Shown here: one piece after another, positions 22,326 to 41,524 of the stretch
Position numbering within the stretch: position 1 is the first letter of the stretch
Layout of the letters: every line of letters starts with the position of its first letter
Source: Tetraselmis striata
Taxonomy: Eukaryota > Chlorophyta > Chlorodendrophyceae > Chlorodendrales > Chlorodendraceae
Assembly: GCA_006384855.1 (NCBI GenBank)
Contig: VCJN01002108.1
Coordinates: 124,001 to 188,000 of the forward strand
Reading direction: 5' to 3'
DNA: 64,000 nucleotides
Notes under the pieces: model-generated
Databases searched by the model: none
What the model was told of the DNA's origin: nothing
What the model saw: only the letters and a program-made list of their open reading frames with translations
Made by a program: the position numbers and the translations under genes

Positions 22326-25065
22326 ATGGCGCCCGGGCCCCACATGTGCCCTGTGTACGAGATCAGCCGGGAGGACTTTCGGCGCCCCTTCAGCAAGTGG
22401 GTGGGCGACGTGTTCCGGGAGAACCCGGGCCTGCCCATGTTCAAGGTAGTGCCGCCTAAGGGTTGGAGCCCGCGCTTTAACGACGGCCCGCCCGAGGTGG
22501 ACCACATCGACATCCAGACGCCCATCACACAGCACGCGTTCGGCACGCGCGGGACGTACCGCTGCGTGCTGGTGGAGAACAAGGGCATGAAGGTGGGCCA
22601 GTTCCGGGAGACGGCGGAGTCAGAGGATCACCTGCCGCCCAAGAAGGGGCATGAGGACGACACGCTGCTGGAGCGCGCCTTCTGGAGTAGCATCACCATC
22701 AACCCGCCCATGTACGGCAGTGACAACCCCTGGAGCCTATTCGACCCCAAGCTGCGCTGGGGCTGGAACCTGCGCGACCTGGGCGACATGCTGCAGGACC
22801 CGCGCATCCCCGCCATCCCGGGCGTCACCACCCCCATGGTGTACTTCGGCATGTGGAAGAGCTTCTTTAGCTGGCACACGGAGGACTGCGACCTGTACAG
22901 CATCAACTACCTGCACTCGGGGGCGCCCAAGGCCTGGTACTGCATCTCCCCAGTGGACCGCCCCAAGTTTGAGGCCATGGCGCGCAAGGAGTTTCCCGCG
23001 CTCTACGCCAACTGCAAGGGTTTCATGCGCCACAAGGATCTGATGTTCAGCCCCTCCATGCTTCGCACGCACAACGTTCCCTTCATGCAGGTGCGTTCCC
23101 CCCCCCCCCCCCCCCCCCCCCCCGTTCCTCCTCCTCCCCCCTTCTGGCCCTTCCCCCGAGCACCTCAACCCATCCCAGGGCGGCTCTACCAGCCTTTCAT
23201 GTATACCTCCTCCTTCGGTACGGCACCCGCTCTTCTTTCTTTAACAGGGTACAAGGGAGGTTGGGGTCAAGGGAGATGTACGAGCAATATACCTGTGGTG
23301 GCCTTGCGCCTAAGCAGTGCTCCATCCAGGCACCTCCCCTACCCCGTCATGACCATGCGGAGGGATGGAACATGGTGGGGCAGACAGGGTTGGGGTTGGG
23401 CAAAGTAGGTTGAAGTAGTGGGCTGTCCGCACCCTCAACCTAGCTGACCCCCCACCCGCCCGTTCGCCCCTCCCTTTCTCCACGGCGCAGGCCAAGCAGG
23501 AAGAGGGCGAGTTTGTGGTGCTCAACGCCGGCGCGTACCATGCGGGCTTCAACATGGGCTTCAACTGCGCTGAGGCTATCAACTTTGCGCTTCCCGAGTG
23601 GCTGCCGCACGGCTGCGCCGCGGTGCCCTGCAAGTGCCAGGCGCTGAGCGATGCCGTGCGCATTGACATGCGGCTGTGGTGCCCGGACTTCAAGCCGGAG
23701 CCGGAGCCCGTCGAGGAGCCGGAGCCTAGCCTGAGCAGCCCCAGCGCCAGCGAAGCAGAGGGGGAGGAGGAGGAGGAGGTGCAACAGCCGGCCACGCCGC
23801 CGCCGCAGCAGACAAAGCGAAGGGGCGCGGGCAAGGGAAAGGCGGGGCCGGCAGGCAAGGCTGCCAAGGGGGGGCGCGGGCGCAAGGCGGCTGCCGGCGG
23901 CACCAGCGGAGGCGTGCGCAAGCGGACCGCGGCGGCGGTCAAGGGTGCGGGTGCGGGTGCGGCGACCGGGGGGCGCAAGCGCCGCAGCCGCGCCACGGGG
24001 CGGCCGGTGGGTAGGCCGAGGAATGATGGCCGGCCAGCGGGCGTCGGCAAGCTGGAGGGCCGCAGCAGAAAGCGCACGGCGGGCAAGGCGGAGGCAGGCG
24101 AGGTGCCCAGAACGAGTGCTGCCGCGGCCAAGGCGGCAGCACCCAAGACTGCGGCGGCGGCAACGGCGCCTAAAGCGGCAGCTCCGAAGGCGAAGCCGGC
24201 GGCGCCCAAGGCGGCTGCCCGGCCGACCAAGGCGAATGCGCCCTCGCGGTCAGCACGAGCATCAAAAGCGGTGGCGGCGAGTGGGCCGGTGGCCGGGCGA
24301 GTGACCAAGGCGGTTGGCGGTGTCAGCGGTAAGCGCGTGTCAGGGAGTGCTGCATCGGCGGTGCCCCCCTTGGGCCCCGCCCCGCTCCCAGCGTACCTGC
24401 AGCCCGCGGCCGCCCGGATTCGCGCCGCGACGGCGGCCAGCACGCCGACGCAGTCAGAGCGCGCGGCGCGCGGCGGCCGACGCACCGCGACCAGCGCCGC
24501 TGCGCTCGGCAAGCGGAGTCTGCGATCCACAGTGCCGGTTCTGCCGCATGATGTGGGGCTGCCCGACAAGGGTCCGAGGGCCAGTGGTGCATCCGCCAGG
24601 GCCACTGCCGGCACCTCGCCTCAGCCGGCCACTGTCGCCCCTGCTTCCGCTACCACCGTGACCCCCGCTACCACCACTTCTCCCACCACGGCCACCGCCG
24701 CAGCTCCCATAGCTCCTGCACCCGCCCCGGTAACCACCAATGCCCCCACCGTAGCCACCTTCACCATCCCCACAACCGCGCCCGCGCCCACGCCTGCTGT
24801 GATAGCTCCCACTCCGCCGCCTCAAGCCCCTGTGGTGGCACCACAGCCGCTGCCAGCCGCCCCGCCCGCTCCGCAAGCGCCGCCCACCGCGGCCCTGGAG
24901 GCGCCTCCCCAGCAGGCAGCGCCTGTGGCGCCTCCGCAGGTTTCGCCCGCGGTGCTCAAGCAGACCTACCCGACATCACCCGCGGAGGCCATGACCCCCT
25001 TGTCGACTCCGCCTCAGGCCGTCGTGGCGTCCGCTCCGCTGCCGGCACGTCAGCCGGCGCTCTAG
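22326..25065 (+). CDS. KDM4-type JmjN/JmjC histone lysine demethylase
   Basis: Two exons, 22326-23090 and 23491-25065 (TAG), 779 residues; donor CAG|GTGCGT, acceptor GGCGCAG. The ATG lies in a strong context (CGCCATGG). JmjN spans about residues 7-50 ([11 protein letters not shown]). The JmjC core aligns with human KDM4A at a constant offset of four: iron ligands H184, E186, H272; 2-oxoglutarate contacts N194 and K202; zinc ligands C230, H236, C302 and C304. All are present, so the enzyme looks catalytically complete. KDM4 enzymes remove methyl groups from H3K9 and H3K36 in the nucleus using Fe(II), 2-oxoglutarate and oxygen; the substrate here is inferred. From about residue 320 the protein is a ~450-residue Ala/Lys/Pro tail resembling histone H1, likely DNA- or nucleosome-binding; no PHD or Tudor domain is seen. 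The intron carries a C24 tract beside the donor. Confidence 0.9.
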
Positions 25066-27224
25066 GATGGCGGCCTCTGCCCTACCACCACCAAACTACC
25101 AAGCAACTACCAAGCAACTCAAGCTGATCTACCCCAAGACCGAGGCAGGACATGCTGCGTCCTTTCAAGGCAAATGGCTCAAGTTAGGCACGTGCTGTCG
25201 GTTTTTCCCCAGCGTATGCTGCCAAGGGCTGCGGAACATGTACTGTGCCTAAGCCTGGCCTGACCATTAAGGTCAAAGTAGCACAGCATTCTCATGGCTG
25301 AGGCTTGCCTCTCTGCATGTGTGTTTAATGGACAAAGTAGTACAAACGTGCCAAGTGTGACTGGCAGCCTGTTGTGCATGCTGCCCGGTGTGCGCATTTC
25401 TGAAGTGTCCACCGCCGCAACATGCGTAACGCATCGCGTCTGTGGAGCACAACAGGGACATTGGCATGGTAACGGTGCGTACGGTAGAATGGTTCAGCAA
25501 GGCCGCCGCGTGTGTGACGACACGGCGCACCCACATGACTCCATGCTAAAGGCCTAGAATTTGGGTTGCACTCAGCAGGAACTTGAGCAAGTCAAGTTCC
25601 AGTCAACTGTGCATACACGGCAAACTGATTTGAAAATCTGTAAACATGTTTTAAGGTCCCTGATTTATGTACTCATAATTTGGCCGTGAACGCTGCTGGT
25701 TCCGTATTGCAGCAGGTGGGATATCAAATACCAGCCGGACTATATCTGTAAACCATCTCGGCAGTCCAAAGGGTGAGGCTCTGTAGGTTGGGGCTCGACT
25801 GACGCTCAGCCCGAGGAGGGGGTGGCACAAAGGTGCCGAGGGCGGTATGTTCTTCGATTCTTGAGTTTCGGTCCAGATACAATAAACAGATGATTTGTCA
25901 TACCGCGTATGGTTTTCTTGTATATTTCCGATTTTTTGTCGCCCAGGAGCGACCACCCTTAAACATGCTAATCATTTTAAAACCGTTTGCTGTGTATAGC
26001 GAGTATTCCACCTCTGATAGGTAGGGCAAGTTTCTATATGTGTTTACTCGTATCATGTGCTTATGGTATTTTGGAACCCTCGCTGCTGGGCGGTAGGGAC
26101 TTGTCTTGCCAAATAATAAGGTGGATTGTTGTCATGGTTTCGAAATGTAGGCGCGCGGGCTGTCGTCCTCATATCACATCAGGTGCCACAGAGCGGCATT
26201 TACGCTATTCGGAAGTCCTGCCTGTTGTGGTGCGGTCCTGAGCACTGACTGGAAAGATGATGCAATCCCATACATTGATGTAGCAATTATGGGACTTATG
26301 TTATGTAGTAGTTGTAACTCTCCAGCGCTGATGCTGGTTTCTTATTTGCATCTGGCGGCGGCGGAATGCAGTCAATGCTGAACATCTGCTTCAGTATGTG
26401 CACAACTGACACATAGGTAAGCGCTGCATTTGGTGATGATGTCATGATATGATATGAGGTAGATGAAACGACACTGAAATTGCCCAAGACATAGAACGTT
26501 GCAATAACCCAGTCTCGGCGGGCTTCGGGTTTATTCAGCAACAAAGTCCCTTTTGAACTATTTTGCCGTGATGGTTATTACGTACGTTTGTAGAATGAGC
26601 GCGCAGTAGTTCAGCTTAATCCGAATAACGAAATCGGTTATATCAGTCCGCAACGGTTTTGAGTATGCGTACAATTACCGCGGAACAATGATAATAGTAT
26701 TGCGGTTCGATTTCGGAGGAAATGACGCTACTGTGTATCATCTCCATATACACGTTTCTAAACCTCTACCTCAGGCTGTTGAAGCGAATACACGGCATAA
26801 TCTAGAAGGTACCTGTAGTGCAGGCCAGCACGGCGAGGCGCGCATCCTCAGCAAAGTACGAGTATCATCACGGATTCTGACCGACGCCCAGTTATACCGG
26901 CGTACCCACGATCCGCGTACCTGTATGGGACCACTGGTGGATGTATGTGGGAACGATCTCTATCCAGGCAGCCTACAGCACCTCATATTAGCACTACCGC
27001 GACGATTGATTCGGGATTACATGAAGCCTGCCCCTTTTGGACAAATAATAATATATAATAGCCTCTCGCCGATCGGGTACAAACTACATAAAATACAAAC
27101 AGCAGTAGGCCACCGGTGCGCGGTATATGTAGTATACGAATATTATTGGCCGATATATTACCGATTATATACACATAATATAACAATATCCGCATCAGTG
27201 CACGATATATGGTAGTCGCTAAAA
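25066..27224. other. No gene recognised
   Basis: The demethylase 3' untranslated region probably runs to a TGTAA motif at 25639-25643. A minus-strand frame ending at 26296 and a 175-codon plus frame at 26688-27215 contain no recognisable motif; both have lower GC than the host exons and I leave them uncalled. Confidence 0.45.
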
Positions 27225-27345
27225 TAAAAGTGAAGTTCGATCCAGGACATCGACTAAAGCCGCCCCAGCACTTACGCCTCTTGCGCCAACTGCAGTTGTA
27301 GGTCTGCCGTAGCCCGTAGACCATTGCCTCATTCGAACCCCGAAG
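27225..27345 (-). mobile_element. SINE family Y, 5'-truncated copy
   Basis: About 110 bp match the body and 3' end of the Y copy nested at 10034-10291 (both contain the inverted CAGCACTT...CGCCAACTGCAGT stretch and CATTCGAACCCCGAAG). The tRNA-like head is missing. Its T/A-rich 3' end lies at about 27225 on the minus strand. No clear target-site duplication was found. Confidence 0.75.
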
Positions 27346-27479
27346 TTGGTCGTACAACAGTATCATCAAATTCATCATATCATCGCAGAGCGCGCAGCAT
27401 CAGTTGCAGCAAGGTTAAGGAGTAGTAGCAGCAGCAACAGCAGCATCAGCAGTAGGTGCTGATGCGCGTTTTTTATAAA

Positions 27480-29950
27480 CTACACATATTTCCACAAAAG
27501 TTCCGCCCCCTTAATTTAGGTTTTCGCGAAATCATAGCTTATACAACGAATAATGGCTAGTCATCAGTTGACCATCTCGTTTGTGATCCAAAACCCTAGA
27601 ACGTTGCACGCCGCGCTTGTGTTCACCCTTAAGCATCACATTATACAATTGCCAAGCAACGGTGATGCTGCTCCTACACGAGTGCTCTTGCTGGTGCCGT
27701 CAGCACGTCGACACATGGAGCATTCCAAACACTTAAGTACTATGCTCTCGTAGGGTGCCACAACATTACTGGGGTTGGTTCCACACGTCCCGCCGCGCGT
27801 TCATTATTATCATTCAACAGCATGGCAGCATATTGTGAACGGATGGCCATGAATCGGCTGGCGATGACAACATGAGGCTGCGCAATGGGCATGTAACCAC
27901 ACACCACTATCACTGTATATAGGAAAGCTTTCGCCCTACGGCGGCAAGGATGACGTGAGAATCCTCTCATGGGTGCGCATGCGGCAATTGCATCATATTC
28001 TTTATGTTTTGATATTAAAATAGCAAAATCTATACATAGATAGGCTTGTCCCATACCCTAAATGACTGCCTTGTCTCATCAACTACGCCGAGATATACGA
28101 ATAGTGAATATACACCCCTCCACATAAGTCCCAGGCCCCTTTCTCGCCGAATCCGAGCTTACGAATAGTAGGGCAGCTGAATCTAAGGTTTATGACCTGA
28201 AATCCTGGAATATTGCACATTTATGCTCAGCCGTCATCACCATAGGGTGTAAGCAACCCCTTTGCCCCCAGCAAGTGTCCTATGCGAATGGCACTTGCGC
28301 CACACTGGGCATTTCCAGTACCCCCACAACAACTGGGGTTGGTGCCCCGCACGTTCCGTCACGCATGCATATACCATTGCATGGTGGGATGCCATTGGTG
28401 GGCGAGGAAACATGCCAGCAAAGAGGCTAGGGCATTTTTGTTTGGAGTGGGGCCATAGTGGCGTGCGCCTGTGCATGATGTGGCGTGATACCATCGCCAC
28501 TGCAGTGCCGCCTTATTGTGGTGCAGCTCACACACTCGCGGTATCGCTCAGAGCGTTGCGAGGAGACGTCAGAAAATTTCCATATAAATACCAATAAATA
28601 AAAACTACGCGGCCAGGGCTACAAATTCCACAGTCGCAGCACGGTCGTTCGAGGCCATTTAGGCACTTTTTGCTTTTTTGAAATAATATGTCGAAATCTG
28701 ACGTCTGTGTCAGCGTGTGGTCAGCACGTTGGCAGGAAACTTTACGCCAAGGGGATATCAAAACCTGATTCACGGTGGCGGGACAGTGTATTGCATGTAC
28801 TTGTGCACAGACTACTTATACTACTTGGCACATACCCCCCCTGAGCGATGCCCACGGCCGCCATGCCGGGTCCCCCCTTTCACAACATCATGTCCACCAG
28901 CATTGACGTATTAAGGTGCACGCCATTTCCGCCTCACTGGGTTCGTCACCATCGCGCGCTATGAGCACACGGCCATGCACTACTGTAGAAAAGCTCTGGC
29001 CTACGGCAAAAAGGCCGCGAAAACCCTCTCCTGCATGTTGCGGGTGCATATTGATCACAATCGCATTTTGCCCATGATTTTGGCCATAAATAATAAACCA
29101 TCGTCATCGACACGTAAGGCTTGGGCCAGGTCGTGAATGACCTAATTTTAATACCCTACGTGTATGGTGGACAGTGATCATACCAAGGATGATGTGGTAT
29201 GAGTACAGAGGCGCAGTGATGCTGTCCTAGGCCTATTAATGCACACCTAGAGTTGCGCAATTTGTGGTTTTGAAGCGCTAGCGCCAGAAGCCCTGCTTTT
29301 GCCTGAATGAAAGCGTTGACGGCAACGGCCCCCGCGTGGCAATATGGGGTGTATCGCGCTATCGCGGCATTTCCCCCCAGCCGTACGACCCCGAGTAACA
29401 CGCATGCACGCGCGCACGGTCTCAGTGTTACGCGCATGGGCATGTGGATTATATTCGCAAACTCCATACTTATGTGGAGAGGTGTACTTATTGTGCCAAG
29501 TGCGATGATGCGGTATGTGAACGAGGACATGCGGTGTCCTATGGATATGTATACACATGGATGCCGCAATGATTGTGTGGCGGTACTTTTGACCGCTAGC
29601 GCCGAACGCGTTACTTTCGCCTAATAAATGAAAGTGCTGATAGCAACGTCTACCCAGTGGCAATATCGGGCCAAACTAACGCGCTATCGCAGCATTTCTC
29701 CCAAGCCGCACTACCCGTAGCAACATGCATGCACGCTTGCACCGCCTTATTGACGATGCAGCCACGCATGGGCATGACATGTACGGCGTCGATAATCCGC
29801 GAGACCCGGACTTCCAAGGAGAGGTGTATTTATGTTGACGAGAATCGCGATTACATGTTGACTGCGGCTTTATTCTATTGTGCAGAAAATCTGTAGCATA
29901 CTTGGTGACGACAGGGCGCATTGCCATTCTCTCAGCACAATTTTGCACCT
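27480..29950. repeat. Block of diverged repeats, partly tandem
   Basis: Within 29155-29950 a unit of about 315 bp is repeated at least twice (CGCTAGCGCC at 29277 and 29592; GCGCTATCGC(G/A)GCATTTC in both). A second, weaker set links 27760-28070 with 28325-28420 and 28920-29160 (ACTGGGGTTGGT(T/G)CC, then AAAGCT.T.GCCTACGGC). Frames of up to about 138 codons are open on both strands, with scattered Cys/His pairs, but none is recognisable. It looks like the remains of an old repeated element. Confidence 0.55.
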
Positions 29951-30351
29951 TGGCACAGCATGAACAGCACGCACAACTCCTTGAATGAGTCTAAATGAAT
30001 AATGCCGCCAGTGCTGCTCAATACTCAAGCAGAAGTAAAACTAACGGAACATACATGTGTATCAGCAGCATGTAGTGGTAGTAGGTGGGCCGGCTGTACC
30101 AAGTAGAGCCTTGGTGGGCACCGTAAATCGGGAGAGCAACACCCAATGGACTGATAATTCGGCAACTTGTCAATTCGATTGCATCCACAATACACTCAGT
30201 ATGCCGCAGCGCTTGGCCCTACTGGTTCCAACGTTCTGCCGCACACATACGGCACATGCATGTCCGCTTGAGTCCTAGCGCATCTAGCTTGTGAGGGCGC
30301 GCATTGACCTGGGCCCTCCGAAACAGTGGACACATTGCACGCGTCCCATTG
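29951..30351. other. No gene recognised; probable 3' flank of the NVL-type gene
   Basis: About 400 bp downstream (minus strand) of the ATPase stop codon. It contains no convincing frame or repeat. Confidence 0.4.
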
Positions 30352-38389
<8,038 letters not shown>

Positions 38390-38869
38390 CGCCGCCGCCG
38401 CCGCCGCCGCCGTAGCCGCCGCTGCAGGGCGCTGCTTCCTTCCCGGCTGCTATCGACCCAGGTCCGCCAAGGGTACAATCCCTCATCCGCGAGCAGGCAG
38501 GGTAACAGGGATTCGGAGGTGGACCCCGTCCGGCGGTCGGCGGCTGCTGATGAGGTTCGGAGTGGTGCGACGACGGCGCGACGTTGAGATAGCAGGAACC
38601 CTAACCCTACCCTACTGGTATAACCCTACCCGAAGTACTGCTCGTACCAGCTGCAGCCTGTGGCGGGGGTACAGCCCGTACGGCACACCGAGGGTAGTAG
38701 GGTTTGAGCAGCACCGCGTGCATGCTGCTGGTGACCCAGCACGCCAGTCGTAGACACCCCCCGGCTCCCGCCAGCCCTCCGCCCCGACGCGAGGTGACGA
38801 CCGACCAGCAAGCGCGGGACTATGGTACGGGCATATATATCCGTAGCAATAGCAGGGCGGGTAATAAGG
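38390..38869. other. Upstream flank of the NVL-type gene; short telomere-like stretch
   Basis: No gene is seen. At about 38597-38635 the plus strand carries CCTAACCCTACCCTACT and a second ACCCTACCC, a degenerate CCCTA-rich patch. It differs from the TTTTAGGG telomere repeat and may be chance. The ATPase promoter should lie at the left of this stretch. Confidence 0.4.
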
Positions 38870-38883
38870 ATTTATCCTGGTAT

Positions 38884-41432
38884 TGACGCCGACAACGCGT
38901 TCAATTCCTTCTACCGCTCCGAAATGTTCCGCACACTGCTCTAGGACCCTGTCTGGCAGCCTCTATTGCGTTCGGCGATCATGCTTTATGGTCAAGAGTC
39001 CAATCTGTACGTTTTCGACGGCTCCCAACCCGGTCCCTCTCTCCGGATTCCAAGCCGTCGAGGGGCCCGCCAGGGTTGCGTCCTCGGCCTCATCCTGTTC
39101 GCCGCCGTCGCTGCCCGAGTGTATGCTCGCATCGGCGTGGCTGCCCCCAGTCACTCAGTGTTGGCGGCTTTCTCAGACGACGTCAACCTGGTCGGCACTG
39201 GCTATGGACTTGCGCTTGCTACATGGGTGGCCCCGTCCGCTTTTGCCGCCGTTGGGTTAAGCGTCACCATTCGCAAATAAACGACAGGCGTATTGTCAGC
39301 TTGGCTCTTCGTCCCCGTTCGGCGCCCTTCCTTTTGGGCATTTGTTGCATGGTGTTGCAGTCTCCTCGTACGCAATCAAGGGGCTTGGTGTTCCTGTGGG
39401 CTCGGCCACTTTCGCCCGGGAACTGTTGGACAAAACGGTCGAAAGATTTCGCCAATTCGGCTCCCGGCTTATCAGTTTGGCAGACCACTTCCACTCCCAC
39501 ACTGCTACTCGTTTGCTGCAAGTTTGCGGCCGTCGTTTTGGCCACCATCTCCGCTCCACGCCTCGGGGCTTGGGTCGATCCGAGGGGTATGGCGACACTA
39601 TTGCGTCTTTCCTCGAGGATGCAGACGCCGCCGCATTTTCAACGCTTGCCGGGATATGGGGTGTTAGCCCCGACCTCTTGGATACGCCCTCCATGCGCAC
39701 GCAGCTGTCCCTCCCGGTCCAATTTGGGGGCCTCGGCATCGGCGATAATGTGGTTATAGAAGACGCCTCCCACATCGGCGCTGCCGCCCTCGTGGTTGGC
39801 CAAGCTGTGACTTTCCTCCGTGCTCAACACGCCACCCTGAGCGACGCCGGGGCGTTCTTTTCCGACCCGTCCGGCGTATCCAGCCCTCATAGCCTCTACC
39901 TTGTTGGGGCGTCCTCGATCCACCAGGCTTTGGCCACCCCAACGTTGGAGCTCGATGCCGGCGCCAACGCGTCGGCGCCGATGTGGGCTGTCGAGCTTCG
40001 CGTCGCTCATACCCGTGTCGTTGACGAGTGTGGAGACGCGGTGCTCGAAGATCTAGCGGGGCCGTTGGCCTCTGCCCTAAAGTTGCTCCCCTCCAAGCGC
40101 TCCCACGTTCCCCGTGCCGGCTGCTCGGCCGCCGGGGCTGAGCCGGCGTCTGCAATGCGCTCGGCGGCCGACCTCCAAGCTATCCCGCATTACTCGGACT
40201 TCCCCTTGCACTCCATGCGGCAAGTGCAGGAAACCCGGAGCCACCGCATACACACGGTCCGTTTCGCAAAGCTTGCTGCGCGTAAGCCTACAAGCGGCCC
40301 TGACAGCAACCGCTTCCGAGGCGTTGCGACAGCGTTTTTGGTGACTGATCCTCCAAGTGAGGGTCGCCTTGGTGAAGTCCGTGAGCGTTCCCCTGAGTAC
40401 TACGATTCCAAGTTGCGTGTTGCCGCTTGCCGCCCATTTGGCCTTCTGGCGGCTCCTGTCCTCTCCCTTGGCGAGGCATGCTCTTGTGCTTCTTGCTCCT
40501 TCTCGGTACAAGGTATGCTTGCCCGTTTTGAGGATGCTGGCGTGGAGTTCACTCCTTCAACTTGGGCGGTCGCATACGATGATCACGTGGCAAGTTGCTC
40601 TGGGGGCGACTCCAATCACGCCGCACACGAGTGGGCGGCACATGGCCTTTCCGACATTTGCCACGACTTGAAGTCCGCGTTGGGCGTGGGTGTCCAGATC
40701 CTCACGGACCCGCCGGTGCTTGTTTCTCTCCCGAAGGGCAGCGACGGCCGGCCTGCCGATGTTGGGCTTTTTGGGTATGGCGGTATCCGCGGAAACACGG
40801 TTGCTGTCGATACCACCATTGCCCCTATCCTCGGCGTGTCAACCTCGGATCCAACGACTGCTGCAGAGCGCCACAAAATCTAGAAGTATGACGAGTGTGT
40901 CCGAAACGCCGCCGGCATGCTTCGCTTTGTTCCTTTCGCCGTTTCCGAGTTTGGCTCGCTGGCCCCGCACGCCGAGGCTTTCTTGGTGGGGCTCGCGAAA
41001 GCTAGCCACGCACACTCTAGCCAAAAAAATCGGCCAGCTCTTGTCTGCGTGGCGCCGCCGTTTCTCCTTGCTCATCAACATGGCACATGCAGACAACGTT
41101 CTTGGCGGGGTCGCGGCCGCGCGTGCGCCACGTGATGGTGCTCCTGCGCTTGCGTCGCGTCGCTCGTCGGCATGTGTTGCTATGACCCGGGTCATCGGCT
41201 GCAAGCGTCCTCGCCGCGGCTAATAGCCTACCCCGGGGCGGTGGTCCCTTGGTTCCTGGCAGCTAAGTGACTTCGTGGTTCCCTTGGCTCCTTCTTGGTT
41301 CTTGGCTCCCTGTCCTCCTGCTCGACCTTGGTTTCAGGCTTATGTCTCTCTTCTGCTGGCAACCTTTCATAGTTGTTGTTAGTTCTGTTTGTAGTGCGCT
41401 TTTGTGAAAGCCCTTATGTAATAATCTCATAA
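38884..41432 (+). mobile_element. LINE family C, 5'-truncated copy
   Basis: Bounded by ATTTATCCTGGTAT (38870-38883) and ATTTACCCTGGTAT (41433-41446), a 14-bp target-site duplication with one mismatch. It begins exactly at reverse-transcriptase motif A (DADNAFNSFYR), followed by motif B (RRGARQGCVLG) and motif C (FSDDVNLVG). A 513-codon frame (39342-40883) carries the connection region, a CSCASC...H...C zinc-like cluster and RPADVGLFGYGGIRGNTVAV DTTI, the RPD...D pattern of restriction-like endonuclease domains of R2-type LINEs. One in-frame stop (38942-38944), a frame change near 39260-39340 and a stop after 40883 show it is dead. The 3' end is duplicated at 15270-15779. Confidence 0.82.
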
Positions 41433-41524
41433 ATTTACCCTGGTATGGTAGTCGTCGCTCGACCCTACCGATATACATCCAAGGTGCCCGTACCTATACA
41501 TCTGGACGATGTAAAATTATATAT

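Noticed and set aside
21691-22459. Two long plus-strand frames upstream of and overlapping the demethylase start
   Set aside because: They are in other frames, Arg/Ala/Pro-rich, and stop shortly after the ATG at 22326; the JmjN domain begins at that ATG.
23310-24614. 434-codon minus-strand frame
   Set aside because: It lies antisense to the demethylase tail, is Ala/Pro-rich low complexity and is explained by GC-rich codon bias of the real gene.
26688-27215. 175-codon plus-strand frame with an ATG start
   Set aside because: AT-rich C-terminal half, no family resemblance, and it runs up to the SINE Y copy; likely chance.
38590-38640. CCCTAA-rich patch as an interstitial telomere
   Set aside because: Units are irregular and do not match the TTTTAGGG repeat seen at 10660-10695.
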